In this document: positions 8,918 through 19,840 of the stretch, piece after piece
Layout of the letters: the number at the start of each line of letters is the position of its first letter
Numbering within the stretch: the stretch's first letter is position 1
NCBI GenBank assembly: GCA_019117545.1
Contig: DWZN01000045.1
Span: 1-42,130 of the forward strand
Length of the DNA stretch: 42,130 bases
Source: Candidatus Brevibacterium intestinavium
GTDB lineage: Bacteria > Actinomycetota > Actinomycetes > Actinomycetales > Brevibacteriaceae
Reading direction: 5' to 3'
The notes under the pieces: generated by a model
The model's database searches: none
What the model was told of the DNA's origin: nothing
Seen by the model: the letters and a program-made list of their open reading frames with translations, nothing else
Made by a program: the position numbers and the translations under genes

Positions 8918-8946
8918 GATCTCGGACGATTCTCGGATCCGAGATC
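8918..8946. repeat. Nested inverted repeats between oriC and dnaN
   Basis: GATCTCGGA (8918-8926) is repeated in inverted form as TCCGAGATC (8938-8946). Inside the right part, TCTCGGATCCGAGA (8931-8944) is itself a perfect 14-base palindrome. The two structures share bases and exclude each other. The site lies about 160 bases upstream of dnaN, between the origin boxes and the probable dnaN promoter, so it may be a protein site or a leader structure. Confidence 0.45.
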
Positions 8947-9000
8947 CGCTGTCCATCGCGTCCTTTTCGCCCGGGCCTGCTGAGCTAGGCAGAAATCGGA

Positions 9001-9006
9001 TAGGCT
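9001..9006 (+). promoter_or_regulatory. Candidate dnaN promoter -10 element
   Basis: TAGGCT fits the actinobacterial -10 pattern TANNNT and lies about 100 bases upstream of dnaN. The -35 region (TGCTGA near 8978) is weak. The ribosome binding site AAGGAG at 9097-9102 fixes the dnaN start downstream. Confidence 0.4.
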
Positions 9007-9106
9007 GTGTAAAGTTTTCCGAGCAGTATCGAGCCAGTGCCTTCCAAACCCGGAGTCTTGTGCCAGATGCCCTGAGCAGTTCGGGTGGCCACCCCGAAGG
9101 AGTAAA

Positions 9107-10252
9107 GTGAACGCGGAAGCATCAGCATCCCCCTTGAAGTTCAAAGTCAATCGCGACGTTCTCGCCGACGCGGTCACCTGGGCAACCAAGACTCTGCCCA
9201 ACCGCCCTTCCGCTCCGGTCCTCACCGGAATCCTCATCACCGCCGAGGCCGGCGGCACCGTGCGCTTGGCCGTCTTCGACTACGAGGTCTCCTCTCGCGT
9301 GGAGATCGCCGCCGATGTCGTCTCCGCCGGGACCGTCCTCGTCTCCGGACGACTGCTGGCCGACATCTCCAAGGCCCTGCCGAACCAAGAGGTCACCCTC
9401 GAGCAGATCGATGCGAAGGTCGACGTCACCTGCGGATCCTCCCGGTTCTCGCTGATGACCATGCCGGTGGCCGAGTACCCGGCTCTGCCGCAGGTGCCCG
9501 AGGACTCCGGCACGGTGTCCGCCGGTGAGTTCCAGAACGCCGTCTCCCAGGTCACGATCGCGACCTCGAAGGACGACACGCTGCCGATCCTGACCAGCGT
9601 CCGCGTCGAGATCGAGGGCGAGAAGGTCACACTGCTGGCCACCGACCGCTACCGTCTGGCCGTTCGCGAATTCACCTGGAACCCGGGACGCCCGGACGTC
9701 TCGGCCGTGGCCCTGCTGCGCGGACGCACCCTGTCCGATGTCTCGAAGTCGCTCGGCGGAGACGTGACCATCGGCCTGAGCACGGATGCCGGCAAGGACC
9801 TCATCTCGTTCACTTCGGCCGGACGGGTGACGACCTCCCTGCTCGTCGAGGGCGAATACCCGAAGGTCCGCTCGCTGTTCCCCGAATCCGTGCCGATCCA
9901 TGCGATCGTCGAGACCGCGGTGCTGCGCGAGGCCGTGCGCCGAGTCTCGCTCGTGGCCGAGCGGAACACCCCGCTGCGGTTCGAGGTCACCGACGGCATG
10001 CTCACCCTCCACGCCGGAACCGGTGATGATGCACAGGCCTCCGAGGCCGTCGAGGCAACCCTTCAGGGCGAGGAGATCACCGTCGGATTCAATCCGCACT
10101 ACATCGCCGAGGGGCTCGCCGCGGTCGAGAGCCCGTATGTCAACTTCTCATTCACCCAGCCGATGAAACCGGTCATCATCGCCGGGCAGAAGGAACTCGA
10201 CGCTCCCGCCGACGAGTCGTATCGCTACCTGCTCATGCCCACCCGCATCTGA
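9107..10252 (+). CDS. dnaN: DNA polymerase III beta sliding clamp
   Basis: This gene encodes the processivity clamp that rings DNA and tethers polymerase III, MutS, ligase and others. The 381-residue product carries the three-fold beta-clamp architecture. Recognisable blocks are FKVNRDVLADAVTWATKTLP at the start, LLATDRYRLAVREF in the middle, and the C-terminal VNFSFTQPMKPVII with the final YLLMPTRI, where partner peptides bind. The GTG start at 9107 has a strong AAGGAG 4 bases upstream. The stop codon is directly followed by the recF ATG, so dnaN and recF form one transcript. Confidence 0.97.
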   Translation: MNAEASASPLKFKVNRDVLADAVTWATKTLPNRPSAPVLTGILITAEAGGTVRLAVFDYEVSSRVEIAADVVSAGTVLVSGRLLADISKALPNQEVTLEQIDAKVDVTCGSSRFSLMTMPVAEYPALPQVPEDSGTVSAGEFQNAVSQVTIATSKDDTLPILTSVRVEIEGEKVTLLATDRYRLAVREFTWNPGRPDVSAVALLRGRTLSDVSKSLGGDVTIGLSTDAGKDLISFTSAGRVTTSLLVEGEYPKVRSLFPESVPIHAIVETAVLREAVRRVSLVAERNTPLRFEVTDGMLTLHAGTGDDAQASEAVEATLQGEEITVGFNPHYIAEGLAAVESPYVNFSFTQPMKPVIIAGQKELDAPADESYRYLLMPTRI

Positions 10253-11389
10253 ATGTGGATATCCCGACTCTCCCTGCGTGACTTTCGGTCCTATCCGGAG
10301 CTCGACCTCGAGTTCACTCCCGGGATCACCACATTCGTGGCCGACAACGGGACCGGCAAGACCAATATCGTCGAGGCGATCGGATATCTCGCTCATCAGC
10401 GTTCCCACCGGGTGGCCTTCGACGCCCCGCTCGTGCACGAGGGCAGACCGGCAGCGACCGTATCGGCCCTGGTCAACCGGGACCAACGGCATGCGACGGT
10501 CGAAGTCACCATCCAGGCCAAGGGCGCCAATCGGGCCCGCGTCAACCGCAATGCGGTCAAGCTCAAGGACATCCTCGGGCTCGTCTCCTGCGTCGTCTTC
10601 GCCCCCGAGGACCTCAGCCTCGTCCGCGGCGAACCGGCCGAACGGCGGTCGTGGATCGACACCCTCGTCGTGGCTCGCAATCCGCGCTACTCCTCGGTCA
10701 TCACCGACTTCGAACGGGCACTGAAACAGCGCAACGCCCTGCTCAAACGGCTGCGCGAGGACCGCGATCCCGGCCTCGAGGCCACCCTCGACATCTGGAA
10801 CATGGCCTATGCCGATGCCGCGGCCGAGATCGTCTTCGCCCGGCAGCGGATCCTTTCCGATATCGCCGGTCCCCTGCAGGAGAACTTCGCCTATATCGCC
10901 GCCGATGCCCGCCTCGAGCGGCAGGGGGCGAACATCGCCTACGATTCCCGCGTCGACTACCAAGGGGCCGAATCCGCCGCCGAATGCCGGGAGCTGCTGC
11001 TTTCCGCCCTCGACCGGCGTCGGACCACGGAGATCGAACGGGGACTGACCCTGCACGGACCGGGCCGGGACGATCTGTCGCTGATGATCGGCACCCACCC
11101 GGCCAAGGGCTATGCCTCCCACGGGGAGACCTGGTCGCTGGCCCTGGCGATGCAGCTGGCCGGCTGGGATCTGCTCTCGGCCGATGCGGACTCGGCAGCC
11201 GAACAGCCGGTGCTCGTCCTCGACGACGTCTTCGCCGAACTCGACACCGGCAGGCGCAACCGCCTGGCGTCGCGGATCACAGCCGCAGAACAGGTCTTCA
11301 TCACCGCCGCCGTCGACTCGGACCTGCCCGAAGGACTCGAGGGCACCCGGATCGACGAGTCCACGCTGCTGACCGGGGCCGGATCATGA
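10253..11389 (+). CDS. recF: DNA replication and repair protein RecF
   Basis: RecF is an SMC-like ATPase that loads RecA at gaps with RecO and RecR. The 378-residue product shows Walker A ADNGTGKTN (lysine at residue 36), an ABC-type signature region SHGETWSLALAMQLAGW and Walker B VLVLDDVFAELD. It starts with the ATG directly abutting the dnaN stop (TGAATG) and its own stop overlaps the dciA start (ATGA). No gnd gene is inserted between dnaN and recF, unlike in streptomycetes. Confidence 0.95.
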   Translation: MWISRLSLRDFRSYPELDLEFTPGITTFVADNGTGKTNIVEAIGYLAHQRSHRVAFDAPLVHEGRPAATVSALVNRDQRHATVEVTIQAKGANRARVNRNAVKLKDILGLVSCVVFAPEDLSLVRGEPAERRSWIDTLVVARNPRYSSVITDFERALKQRNALLKRLREDRDPGLEATLDIWNMAYADAAAEIVFARQRILSDIAGPLQENFAYIAADARLERQGANIAYDSRVDYQGAESAAECRELLLSALDRRRTTEIERGLTLHGPGRDDLSLMIGTHPAKGYASHGETWSLALAMQLAGWDLLSADADSAAEQPVLVLDDVFAELDTGRRNRLASRITAAEQVFITAAVDSDLPEGLEGTRIDESTLLTGAGS

Positions 11390-11898
11390 GCGGCATCATC
11401 CGGGACTTCTCCACTCCCGTCGCCGCACTCGAAGCCCTCGACCGCGTGCGCCGCATGGAGGCCAGCGAGGCGAAGTTCGTCCGCAGCCGACGACGCTCAC
11501 GCCTGCGCGGCGAGGTCGTCTACTCGGGATCGGGCCGTGACGGCCGGGATCCGAAATCGGTGTCGACGGTGCTCGGTTCGCTCATCTCCGATCGCGGCTG
11601 GTCCTCCTCCCTCGACATCGGCAAGGTGCTCGGACGGTGGCCCGAACTCGTCGGAGACCAGGTCGCCCAGCACGCCACTCCGGTCGATTTCTCACCTCCG
11701 CTGCTGGTCATCGCCGCGGACTCGACGACCTGGGCGACCCAGCTGCGGGTGCTCAAACCGACGATCCTGCGCAGACTCGAAGAAGGTCTGGGCTCGCGCA
11801 CGATCACGGAGATCGAGATCAGGGGTCCGCAGGGACGCAGCTTCAAGCGGGGTCGGCGCTCGGTGCCCGGCCGCGGGCCCAGGGACACCTTCGGCTGA
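11386..11898 (+). CDS. DciA-like replication protein (DUF721)
   Basis: This DUF721/DciA-type protein is found next to recF and gyrB in actinobacteria. DciA family members are helicase operators that interact with replicative helicase DnaB in bacteria lacking DnaC or DnaI. The 170-residue product has a basic N-terminal half and a conserved core, IGKVLGRWPELVGDQVAQHA, followed by LVIAADSTTWATQLR. The tail is basic and Gly/Arg-rich. The ATG overlaps the recF stop by 4 bases (ATGA). The helicase-loading role here is inferred from family and position. Confidence 0.85.
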   Translation: MSGIIRDFSTPVAALEALDRVRRMEASEAKFVRSRRRSRLRGEVVYSGSGRDGRDPKSVSTVLGSLISDRGWSSSLDIGKVLGRWPELVGDQVAQHATPVDFSPPLLVIAADSTTWATQLRVLKPTILRRLEEGLGSRTITEIEIRGPQGRSFKRGRRSVPGRGPRDTFG

Positions 11899-12091
11899 GC
11901 AGGGACGACCTCGGCTCGGGTCCGACCGCCTCGGCGAATCTCCGAGACGAACGCGGATCTTCAGGAAGAACACAGAGGGCCTTAAACGGCCACAGCCGCT
12001 GTCGTTCGTGCCCGGGGGTACATCTGCGGCTCGAAAATTCGGGAAATCCGCCTTCACAGGCCGCTTACGGGCATTTCACGCTCCGGCGCGG

Positions 12092-14131
<2,040 letters not shown>

Positions 14132-14213
14132 TCCCACCCGCACCCAGGCCCCGCCTCGACGGTGGATCGGGATCGAACGAACCCGCACTCTTTGAACTGA
14201 CCAATCTCCGCAC

Positions 14214-14232
14214 CCGGCTGAGACCCAGCCGG
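14214..14232 (+). repeat. Hairpin in the gyrB-gyrA gap
   Basis: CCGGCTG (14214-14220), a 5-base loop and CAGCCGG (14226-14232) form a perfect 7-bp stem 31 bases before the gyrA start. There is no U tract, so it is not a classic terminator. It may tune gyrA expression relative to gyrB. The 132-base gap otherwise shows no gene. Confidence 0.4.
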
Positions 14233-14263
14233 CCGCGATTAAGACATAAGGGAAGAGCCCACA

Positions 14264-16819
14264 TTGGCCGACGAGAACGATATCGGAACAGAAATCAGCC
14301 GGATCGAACAGGTTGATCTCAACCTCGAGATGCAGCGGTCCTACCTCGATTACGCGATGAGCGTCATCGTCGGTCGCGCCCTGCCGGACATCCGCGACGG
14401 ACTCAAGCCCGTTCACCGCCGCGTCCTCTACGCGATGTTCGACGGCGGCTACCGCCCCGACCGCAACTTCTCGAAGTGCTCGCGCGTCGTCGGCGACGTC
14501 ATGGGCCAGTACCACCCGCACGGCGATACGGCGATCTACGATGCGATGGTCCGCCTCGTGCAGTCGTGGACGATGCGCTATCCGCTGGTGTCCGGCCAGG
14601 GCAACTTCGGTTCCCCCGGTGACGACGGTGCGGCCGCGCCCCGTTACACCGAGTGCAAGATGGCGCCCCTGGCCATGGAGATGGTCCGGGACATCGAAGA
14701 GGGCACCGTCGATTTCCAGGACAACTACGACGGGCGCAGCCAGGAGCCCATGGTCCTGCCCTCGCGGTTCCCGAACCTGCTGGTCAACGGCTCCGCGGGC
14801 ATCGCCGTGGGCATGGCCACGAACATCCCCCCGCACAACCTGCGTGAGATCGCCGCCGGTGCGCAGTGGCTGCTGGCCCACCCCGATGCGAGCAAGGAGG
14901 AGGCCCTCGAGGCGCTGCTGGGCATCATCAAGGGACCGGACTTCCCGATGGGTGCGACGATCCTCGGCCGCAAGGGCATCGAGGACGCCTACCGCACCGG
15001 GCGAGGTTCGATCACTCAGCGCGCCGTCGTCGAGGTCGAGGAGATCCAGGGCCGGACCTGCCTGGTCGTGACCCAGCTGCCCTACCTCGTCAACCCCGAC
15101 ACCCTGGCCGCGAAGATCGCCTCCTATGTCAAGGACGGCAAGGTCGCGGGCATCGCGGATCTGCGCGATGAGTCCTCGGGCCGGACCGGTCAGCGTCTGG
15201 TCATCGTGCTCAAACGCGATGCGGTGGCCAAGGTCGTGCTCAACAACCTCTACAAGCACACCTCGCTGCAGGAGAACTTCTCCGCGAACATGCTCGCGCT
15301 CGTCGACAGCGTCCCGCGCACGCTGAGCATCGACTCCTTCCTGCGCCTGTGGGTCAAGCACCAGATCGAGGTCATCGTCAGGCGCACCCAGTACCGACTG
15401 CGCAAGGCCGAGGAGCGCGCCCACATCCTGCGCGGCTACCTCAAGGCCCTCGACGCCCTCGACGAGGTCATCGCCCTGATCCGCCGGTCACCGTCGTCGG
15501 ACGAGGCCCGGACCGGTCTGATGGAGCTGCTCGAAGTCGACGAGATCCAGGCGAATGCGATCCTCGATCTCCAGCTGCGCCGGCTCGCGGCCCTGGAGCG
15601 CCTGAAGATCCAGGAGGAGGCCGAGAAGATCGAGGCCCTCATCGCCGAATACAACCACATCCTCGCCACGCCCTCCCGGCAGCGCGAGATCGTGTCCGAG
15701 GAGCTCGACGAGATCGTCGACCGCTACGGGGACGAGCGTCGGACGAAGATCCTCGCCGGTTTCGACGGGGACGTGTCGATGGAGGACCTCATCCCCGAAG
15801 AGGAGGTCGTCGTCACGATCACCCGCGGAGGCTATGCGAAGCGGACGCAGACGAACCTCTACCGCGCCCAGCACCGCGGCGGCAAGGGCATCAAGGGAGC
15901 CGCGCTTCGCGGCGACGACGTCGTCGAGCAGTTCTTCGTCACCTCCACCCACAATTGGCTGCTGTTCTTCACGAACACCGGTCGAGTCTACCGGGCCAAG
16001 GCCTATGAGCTGCCCGAGGGAACGCGGGACGCGAAGGGCCAGCACGTGGCGAATCTGCTCGCACTCCAGCCCGGTGAGTCGATCGCGAAGGTGCTGTCCA
16101 TCCGGGACTACGAGGAAGCGGAGTTCCTCATCCTCGCCACCCGCTCCGGTGTGGTGAAGAAGACGCGCCTGAGCGAATACGACTCGAATCGCACCGGCGG
16201 CGTCATCGCCATCAACCTGCGTGAGTACAAGGGACAGCCCGATGAGCTCGTCTCGGCCCGGATCGTCGGATCCGATGATCACCTGCTGATGATCTCGCGC
16301 AAGGGCATGTCGATCCGCTTCGCCGCCGATGACGAGTCGATCCGACCGCTGGGCCGGGTCACCGGAGGCGTCACCGGCATGAAGTTCAAGGGTGACGACG
16401 AGCTGCTGACGATGGACGTCGTCCAGCCCGATACCTATGTCTTCGTCGTCACCGAGGCCGGCTACGCCAAGCGCACTCCCGTCGACGAATACCGTCTGCA
16501 GGGCCGCGGCGGTCTGGGAATCCGGGTTGCCAAGATCACCGAGCAGCGCGGAGACTTGGTGGGAGGACTCATCGTCGAGGACGGCGAAGAGGTCCTCGTC
16601 GTCATGGAGAAGGGTAAGATCGTTCGGTCGAGTATCGACGAGGTTCCGGCGAAGGGACGCAACACCATGGGTGTGGTGTTCGCGAAACCGGACAAGAAAG
16701 ACCGTATTATCGCAGTGACCCGTGGGCCCGAGGCCGAGGTCGAAGACGAAGACGATGCCGAAGTCCCGGAAGGTGAGGTCGAAGCGCCTCAGACCGGCAG
16801 CGAGGATGTGGAAGAGTGA
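14264..16819 (+). CDS. gyrA: DNA gyrase subunit A
   Basis: This is the breakage-reunion subunit of gyrase. The 851-residue product begins with a TTG codon behind AAGGGAAG. The catalytic tyrosine is Tyr128 in APRYTECKM. The quinolone-resistance region reads [14 protein letters not shown], with Thr89 and Asp93 at the positions of E. coli Ser83 and Asp87. The C-terminal beta-pinwheel contains the GyrA box as QHRGGKG, essential for DNA wrapping. The tail is acidic (ending TGSEDVEE). Its stop overlaps the GTG start of the next gene, so it is co-translated with the DUF3566 protein. Confidence 0.97.
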   Translation: MADENDIGTEISRIEQVDLNLEMQRSYLDYAMSVIVGRALPDIRDGLKPVHRRVLYAMFDGGYRPDRNFSKCSRVVGDVMGQYHPHGDTAIYDAMVRLVQSWTMRYPLVSGQGNFGSPGDDGAAAPRYTECKMAPLAMEMVRDIEEGTVDFQDNYDGRSQEPMVLPSRFPNLLVNGSAGIAVGMATNIPPHNLREIAAGAQWLLAHPDASKEEALEALLGIIKGPDFPMGATILGRKGIEDAYRTGRGSITQRAVVEVEEIQGRTCLVVTQLPYLVNPDTLAAKIASYVKDGKVAGIADLRDESSGRTGQRLVIVLKRDAVAKVVLNNLYKHTSLQENFSANMLALVDSVPRTLSIDSFLRLWVKHQIEVIVRRTQYRLRKAEERAHILRGYLKALDALDEVIALIRRSPSSDEARTGLMELLEVDEIQANAILDLQLRRLAALERLKIQEEAEKIEALIAEYNHILATPSRQREIVSEELDEIVDRYGDERRTKILAGFDGDVSMEDLIPEEEVVVTITRGGYAKRTQTNLYRAQHRGGKGIKGAALRGDDVVEQFFVTSTHNWLLFFTNTGRVYRAKAYELPEGTRDAKGQHVANLLALQPGESIAKVLSIRDYEEAEFLILATRSGVVKKTRLSEYDSNRTGGVIAINLREYKGQPDELVSARIVGSDDHLLMISRKGMSIRFAADDESIRPLGRVTGGVTGMKFKGDDELLTMDVVQPDTYVFVVTEAGYAKRTPVDEYRLQGRGGLGIRVAKITEQRGDLVGGLIVEDGEEVLVVMEKGKIVRSSIDEVPAKGRNTMGVVFAKPDKKDRIIAVTRGPEAEVEDEDDAEVPEGEVEAPQTGSEDVEE

Positions 16820-17616
16820 GCGATAGCAAGAAGCCAGGCTCAGGGAAGATCATACGCACGTCGAGCGGCTCGACCCGTCTGACGGCGGGATCGTCGAAGA
16901 ACGAATCCAAGCCCGCGGAGTCGACCGGCCAGGGCCAGAAGTCGGGTTCCCAGGGATCCGGCCAGGCCGAGCAGAAGGCCACCGTCGTCGCTCCTCCCGC
17001 CCCGAAGGCCTCGCCGAAGCCCAGCCGCGCACCTTCCGCCGGTTCCCAGGAATCGGGCACGGGTTCCCAGGGTTCGGGTGCCGGCTCCCAGGGCACGGGT
17101 TCCCAGGGATCGGGAGGCGGCCGGTCCTCCGGCGGTGATCGCACGGCCACCTCGGTGATGGGCAATGCCGCGAACACCGTCCGCGCCAGCTCCGGCGGCG
17201 TGAAGATGGGCGTGAAGAACATGGTCGACAACGGTCAGGGCAAGAAGAAGAAGGGCCCCCGCACCGTCCGACTCACCGTCTCCGCGGTCGATCCGTGGTC
17301 GGTGATGAAGATGTCGTTCCTCATGTCCGTGGCCATCGGCATCGCCACCATCGTCGCCTTCATCGTGCTGTGGATCGTGCTGCAGGCGACCGGTGTGATG
17401 AGCGGACTCGAATCGACCATGAGCGAACTCGCCGGCGCCGAGTCGGCCGAGCGGATCGTCGGCATCTTCGGCTTCGGCCGGGTCGTGGCGGCCGGCTTCA
17501 TCATCGCCGTGATCAACATCGTGCTGATGACGGCGCTGTCGACCCTGGCCGCGTTCATATACAACATCGGCTCGCTCATCGCCGGCGGCTTCAGCCTCAC
17601 GCTGACCGACGACTGA
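16816..17616 (+). CDS. DUF3566 membrane protein of the gyrase operon
   Basis: This conserved actinobacterial protein is encoded directly after gyrA; its function is not established. Residues 1 to about 130 are Ser/Gly/Gln/Lys-rich and probably disordered, with short SQGSG-type repeats near 75-98. The C-terminal DUF3566 domain (about 150-266) begins [18 protein letters not shown] and has two predicted membrane helices (about 160-185 and 215-245). The Lys-rich stretch GKKKKGP precedes the first helix and suggests a cytoplasmic N-terminus. GTG at 16816 overlaps the gyrA stop (GTGA). A terminator follows at 17622. Confidence 0.85.
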   Translation: MSDSKKPGSGKIIRTSSGSTRLTAGSSKNESKPAESTGQGQKSGSQGSGQAEQKATVVAPPAPKASPKPSRAPSAGSQESGTGSQGSGAGSQGTGSQGSGGGRSSGGDRTATSVMGNAANTVRASSGGVKMGVKNMVDNGQGKKKKGPRTVRLTVSAVDPWSVMKMSFLMSVAIGIATIVAFIVLWIVLQATGVMSGLESTMSELAGAESAERIVGIFGFGRVVAAGFIIAVINIVLMTALSTLAAFIYNIGSLIAGGFSLTLTDD

Positions 17617-17621
17617 TATCG

Positions 17622-17663
17622 ATCCGGCGGCTGTGAGGGGCGTCACAGCTGCCGGATTTGTCT
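17622..17663 (+). terminator. Terminator of the gyrase operon
   Basis: Two 15-base arms (17622-17636 and 17643-17657) pair along their length with one mismatch and close over a 6-base loop. A T-rich tail TTTGTCTT follows. It sits right after the DUF3566 stop and before the tRNA-Ile gene, ending the gyrB-gyrA transcript. Confidence 0.85.
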
Positions 17664-17711
17664 TCGGCTGGCACGGTTGGGTATTGTTTTACTTCGGGTT
17701 CACCCTGATAA

Positions 17712-17785
17712 GGGCCTATAGCTCAGGCGGTTAGAGCGCTTCGCTGATAACGAAGAGGTCCCTGGTTCAAGTCCAGGTAGGCCCA
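17712..17785 (+). tRNA. tRNA-Ile (anticodon GAT)
   Basis: This 74-base sequence folds into a full cloverleaf. The acceptor GGGCCTA pairs with TAGGCCC plus discriminator A. The anticodon stem CTTCG/CGAAG encloses CTGATAA, giving anticodon GAT. The T arm is CCTGG TTCAAGT CCAGG. CCA is not encoded. The upstream stretch GGTTGGGTATTGTTTTAC probably holds its promoter. Its position after gyrA is conserved in actinobacteria. Confidence 0.97.
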
Positions 17786-17804
17786 CTTCCTTTCGAGGAG
17801 GATC

Positions 17805-17921
17805 ATGAAGAGATGGATTCTGGGCGGCCTCACGCTCGTGGGACTCGGAATCTTCTTCCGGTGGCGGCATGGGAACCAAGCCGCCCAGGCCGAATGGTCC
17901 GAGCACACCGATTCGGTGTGA
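17805..17921 (+). CDS. DLW-39 family small protein
   Basis: This 38-residue gene lies between tRNA-Ile and tRNA-Ala, where actinobacteria keep a member of the DLW-39 family of unknown function. The product begins MKRWILGGLTLVGLGIFFRW, a single short hydrophobic segment. It ends with the acidic tail AEWSEHTDSV, matching the family pattern of a hydrophobic start and a DLWAEATD-like end. Here Glu-Trp-Ser replaces Asp-Leu-Trp. The ATG follows a strong GAGGAGGATC. It is easy to miss because of its size. Confidence 0.85.
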   Translation: MKRWILGGLTLVGLGIFFRWRHGNQAAQAEWSEHTDSV

Positions 17922-17937
17922 GGGTGAGAACCCGCAC

Positions 17938-18010
17938 GGGGGTATGGCGCAATTGGTAGCGCATCTGCTTTGCAAGCAGAGGGTTAGGGGTTCGAGTCCC
18001 CTTACCTCCA
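17938..18010 (+). tRNA. tRNA-Ala (anticodon TGC)
   Basis: This 73-base cloverleaf has acceptor GGGGGTA pairing with TACCTCC (one G-U) plus discriminator A. The anticodon stem TCTGC/GCAGA encloses TTTGCAA, giving anticodon TGC. The T arm is AGGGG TTCGAGT CCCCT. CCA is not encoded. It lies 16 bases after the DLW-39 stop, so the two tRNAs and DLW-39 are probably one transcript, closed by the hairpin at 18044-18073. Confidence 0.97.
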
Positions 18011-18043
18011 CTCGAGCAGCTCTGAGACAGCACTCGTACACGC

Positions 18044-18073
18044 AGGCTCCGTACCGTGATCGGTCCGGAGCCT
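18044..18073 (+). terminator. Terminator after tRNA-Ala
   Basis: AGGCTCCGTACCG (18044-18056) pairs with CGGTCCGGAGCCT (18061-18073) through a 4-base loop with one mismatch, and a mildly T-rich tail follows. It lies between the tRNA operon and the convergent alpha/beta hydrolase gene and may act in both directions. Confidence 0.7.
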
Positions 18074-18083
18074 ACGTCGTTTC

Positions 18084-19160
18084 CTACCCCCGCTGAATCC
18101 GGTTCGTCCGCCAGAAGGCCAGTGCATCATCGATCCACCCTTCGGCGGCTGTGCCTGTGCCCAGGCCGAAGCCGTGCCCGATATTCGGAAATGCGTGGAA
18201 CTCAGTCCTGACTCCGGCCAGCCGCAGGCGATCGATGTGCTGCCGCACCAACCATGACGGAGCGATGACGTCATCGCTGCCGACGACGGCGAATGTCGGC
18301 GGGACTGTGCCCGAAATATCGGAGTGGCCGGTGTAGGCCATGATGACAGCGCTTGGTCGTGGCCTGTGGCCCTGACCGAAGGCGATCGTCCCGTGACTGC
18401 CCAGGACGGCGGCCATCCGAGCTCCGGCGCTGCTTCCCCACAGCGCATACCCGGTGGGATCCACGTCGAGCTCGTGGGCGTTTGCGAATGCGAAGTCGAT
18501 TGCGACGGCGAGATCCTCGGCGGCGAGGCGGCCTCCCGAACCGGTCCGGTAGTTGAGTACGAACGCATTCTCTCCGTGGTCGGCAATCGTCTGGGCGTGG
18601 GGGAAGCCCTCGTGAAACGAACCGACATAGGAGAACCCGCCGCCAGCGGAGATGATCGACAACGGTGCGTTCGTACCTCCTCGGAAGAAGAAGAGGCCGA
18701 CAACGGCTTTGTCAGGATCGTCAGCGATCTGATCCTCTGAATAGAGGGGGTGGAATGTCAGCTGGCCTGATCGGACCGCGATGAGCATGCGATCGACGGT
18801 CCTGGCGACATCTGCCGGGTTGACGTTGCTGTGGAAGGGCAGCAATCTCGCGGTGTCCGAGACCGTCATGCCTTCGGTGATGCGGTCCGACGCGGGAAAG
18901 ATCAGATTCCCGAAGCCCTCGAACTCGTCTGCCCTCATCACTGCGGTCAACGGAGTATCCTCATCGACTCGCAGCGAACCGTCGTTCGGCCGTGGTGCCT
19001 GCGGATCTTCGGTGCCGTCTGCCGCAGCCGATGCTGCCGGTGAGATCTCCCGATCCGCTGGCGTGCCTGTCAGCTTCGCGCCGCTCAGATCGACCACGGC
19101 CGAGCCGGCCCCAAGCGTGATGTCATTCCGATTCCTCAGATCGTCTTCTTCGGTCGTCAC
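18084..19160 (-). CDS. Alpha/beta hydrolase (esterase-like)
   Basis: This is a probable carboxylic-ester hydrolase of the alpha/beta fold; the substrate is unknown. The nucleophile elbow is WGSSAGARM (Ser244 from the GTG at 19160). An oxyanion-type loop SAGGGFSYV precedes it. The acid is probably Asp296 or Asp297 in VVGSDDVI, and the histidine is His329 in NIGHGFGLG. The layout resembles the acetyl-esterase/BD-FAE group. No secretion signal is visible. The N-terminus is uncertain: the GTG at 19160 lacks a well-spaced ribosome binding site and homology-like sequence starts near residue 68. An internal start (for example ATG 18938) is possible. Confidence 0.8.
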   Translation of the reverse strand: MTTEEDDLRNRNDITLGAGSAVVDLSGAKLTGTPADREISPAASAAADGTEDPQAPRPNDGSLRVDEDTPLTAVMRADEFEGFGNLIFPASDRITEGMTVSDTARLLPFHSNVNPADVARTVDRMLIAVRSGQLTFHPLYSEDQIADDPDKAVVGLFFFRGGTNAPLSIISAGGGFSYVGSFHEGFPHAQTIADHGENAFVLNYRTGSGGRLAAEDLAVAIDFAFANAHELDVDPTGYALWGSSAGARMAAVLGSHGTIAFGQGHRPRPSAVIMAYTGHSDISGTVPPTFAVVGSDDVIAPSWLVRQHIDRLRLAGVRTEFHAFPNIGHGFGLGTGTAAEGWIDDALAFWRTNRIQRG

Positions 19161-19428
19161 TCCAGCGACAGTCGGTCAGCGAGGTCTGCCGATCCTGTCC
19201 GGGAGCCTCTCCATTGAACCGCGCCGAAGAACCGTTCGGAATGTATTGCCGATGGGTGAACCAGCAGTTCCTTCTTCGGCTCGCAAGTGGGCGATAGCGT
19301 CATGGGCAGGATGCCTGCCGCCGCTGTTTCAGCAGAGCACGGGAGTCGGCGAGGCAGCTGGGAATGGCCGCAGTTCGTCCCCTCGAGGGGCTGCCGAACA
19401 CCGACAACCCCGAGGAGATACGAGCCCA
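19161..19428. other. Stretch without a convincing gene
   Basis: This spans the gap between the leftward hydrolase start and the tiny frame at 19429. I see a perfect 12-base palindrome CCCCTCGAGGGG (19379-19390), a GGCAGG...CCTGCC hairpin near 19311-19326 and a possible -10 TAGCGT near 19296, but no frame with coding character. An open frame from 19287 joins the tiny gene below in frame, but its first 47 codons look non-coding. Confidence 0.5.
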
Positions 19429-19520
19429 TGACCACAGGGAGCAGACTGAGCGTCCTGATCACTGTCGCGGTGCTGTCGATGACGACGTTGGTCATCATCG
19501 ACGTCTGGGCAGCATCGTGA
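19429..19520 (+). CDS. Possible 29-30-residue membrane peptide
   Basis: A short frame starts with ATG behind CCGAGGAG. It encodes a single hydrophobic helix (core LSVLITVAVLSMTTLVII), and most codons end in G or C as in real genes here. The stop overlaps the GTG of the next small frame (GTGA), the coupling style used throughout this genome. I do not recognise it and it may be chance. Confidence 0.35.
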
Positions 19521-19729
19521 ACGCATTGCGCCTGTTCGCGCTATGGGCAGCCGCGGTGGTCTTGAAGCAGCTGGTGCTCTTCGGGCTGATCGGCGGATCA
19601 GGACCAGGACGATCAGCCCGACCCCGACACATCAGTGATCGCGACAGCCGCATTCGGCGGCACTTCCGCGCTGAGATCGCGCACGTCGGATGGTGGGGTT
19701 CTCCCCCTGTTCCCACGAGTGCGGAATAG
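19517..19729 (+). CDS. Possible 70-residue small membrane protein
   Basis: The GTG start overlaps the previous tiny frame by 4 bases. The first ~28 residues form a hydrophobic segment (LFALWAAAVVLKQLVLFGLI) and the rest is Arg/His-rich and polar. No family recognised. The pairing with the upstream hydrophobic peptide suggests a two-peptide membrane unit, but coding status rests only on overlap and hydrophobicity. Confidence 0.3.
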   Translation: MNALRLFALWAAAVVLKQLVLFGLIGGSGPGRSARPRHISDRDSRIRRHFRAEIAHVGWWGSPPVPTSAE

Positions 19730-19840
19730 GCTAGCGTAGTTCTTCGTTGTTCCCTCTGTCCGTGCGCAGCGTCGGCTGTTGCGCGCGGAGTTCCGCCCGC
19801 GCCGGGGCGATGGCAGACCTTCTTCGATCGGAGTTCCTCT

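Noticed and set aside
17712..18010. tRNA-Ile/tRNA-Ala pair as part of an rRNA operon
   Set aside because: No 16S or 23S sequence flanks the tRNAs. The gyrA-tRNA-DLW-39 arrangement is the known actinobacterial locus.
19287..19428. N-terminal extension of the small peptide frame from ATG 19287
   Set aside because: The codons lack the local G/C third-position bias and the product is Arg/Pro-rich. The ATG at 19429 has its own GAGGAG.
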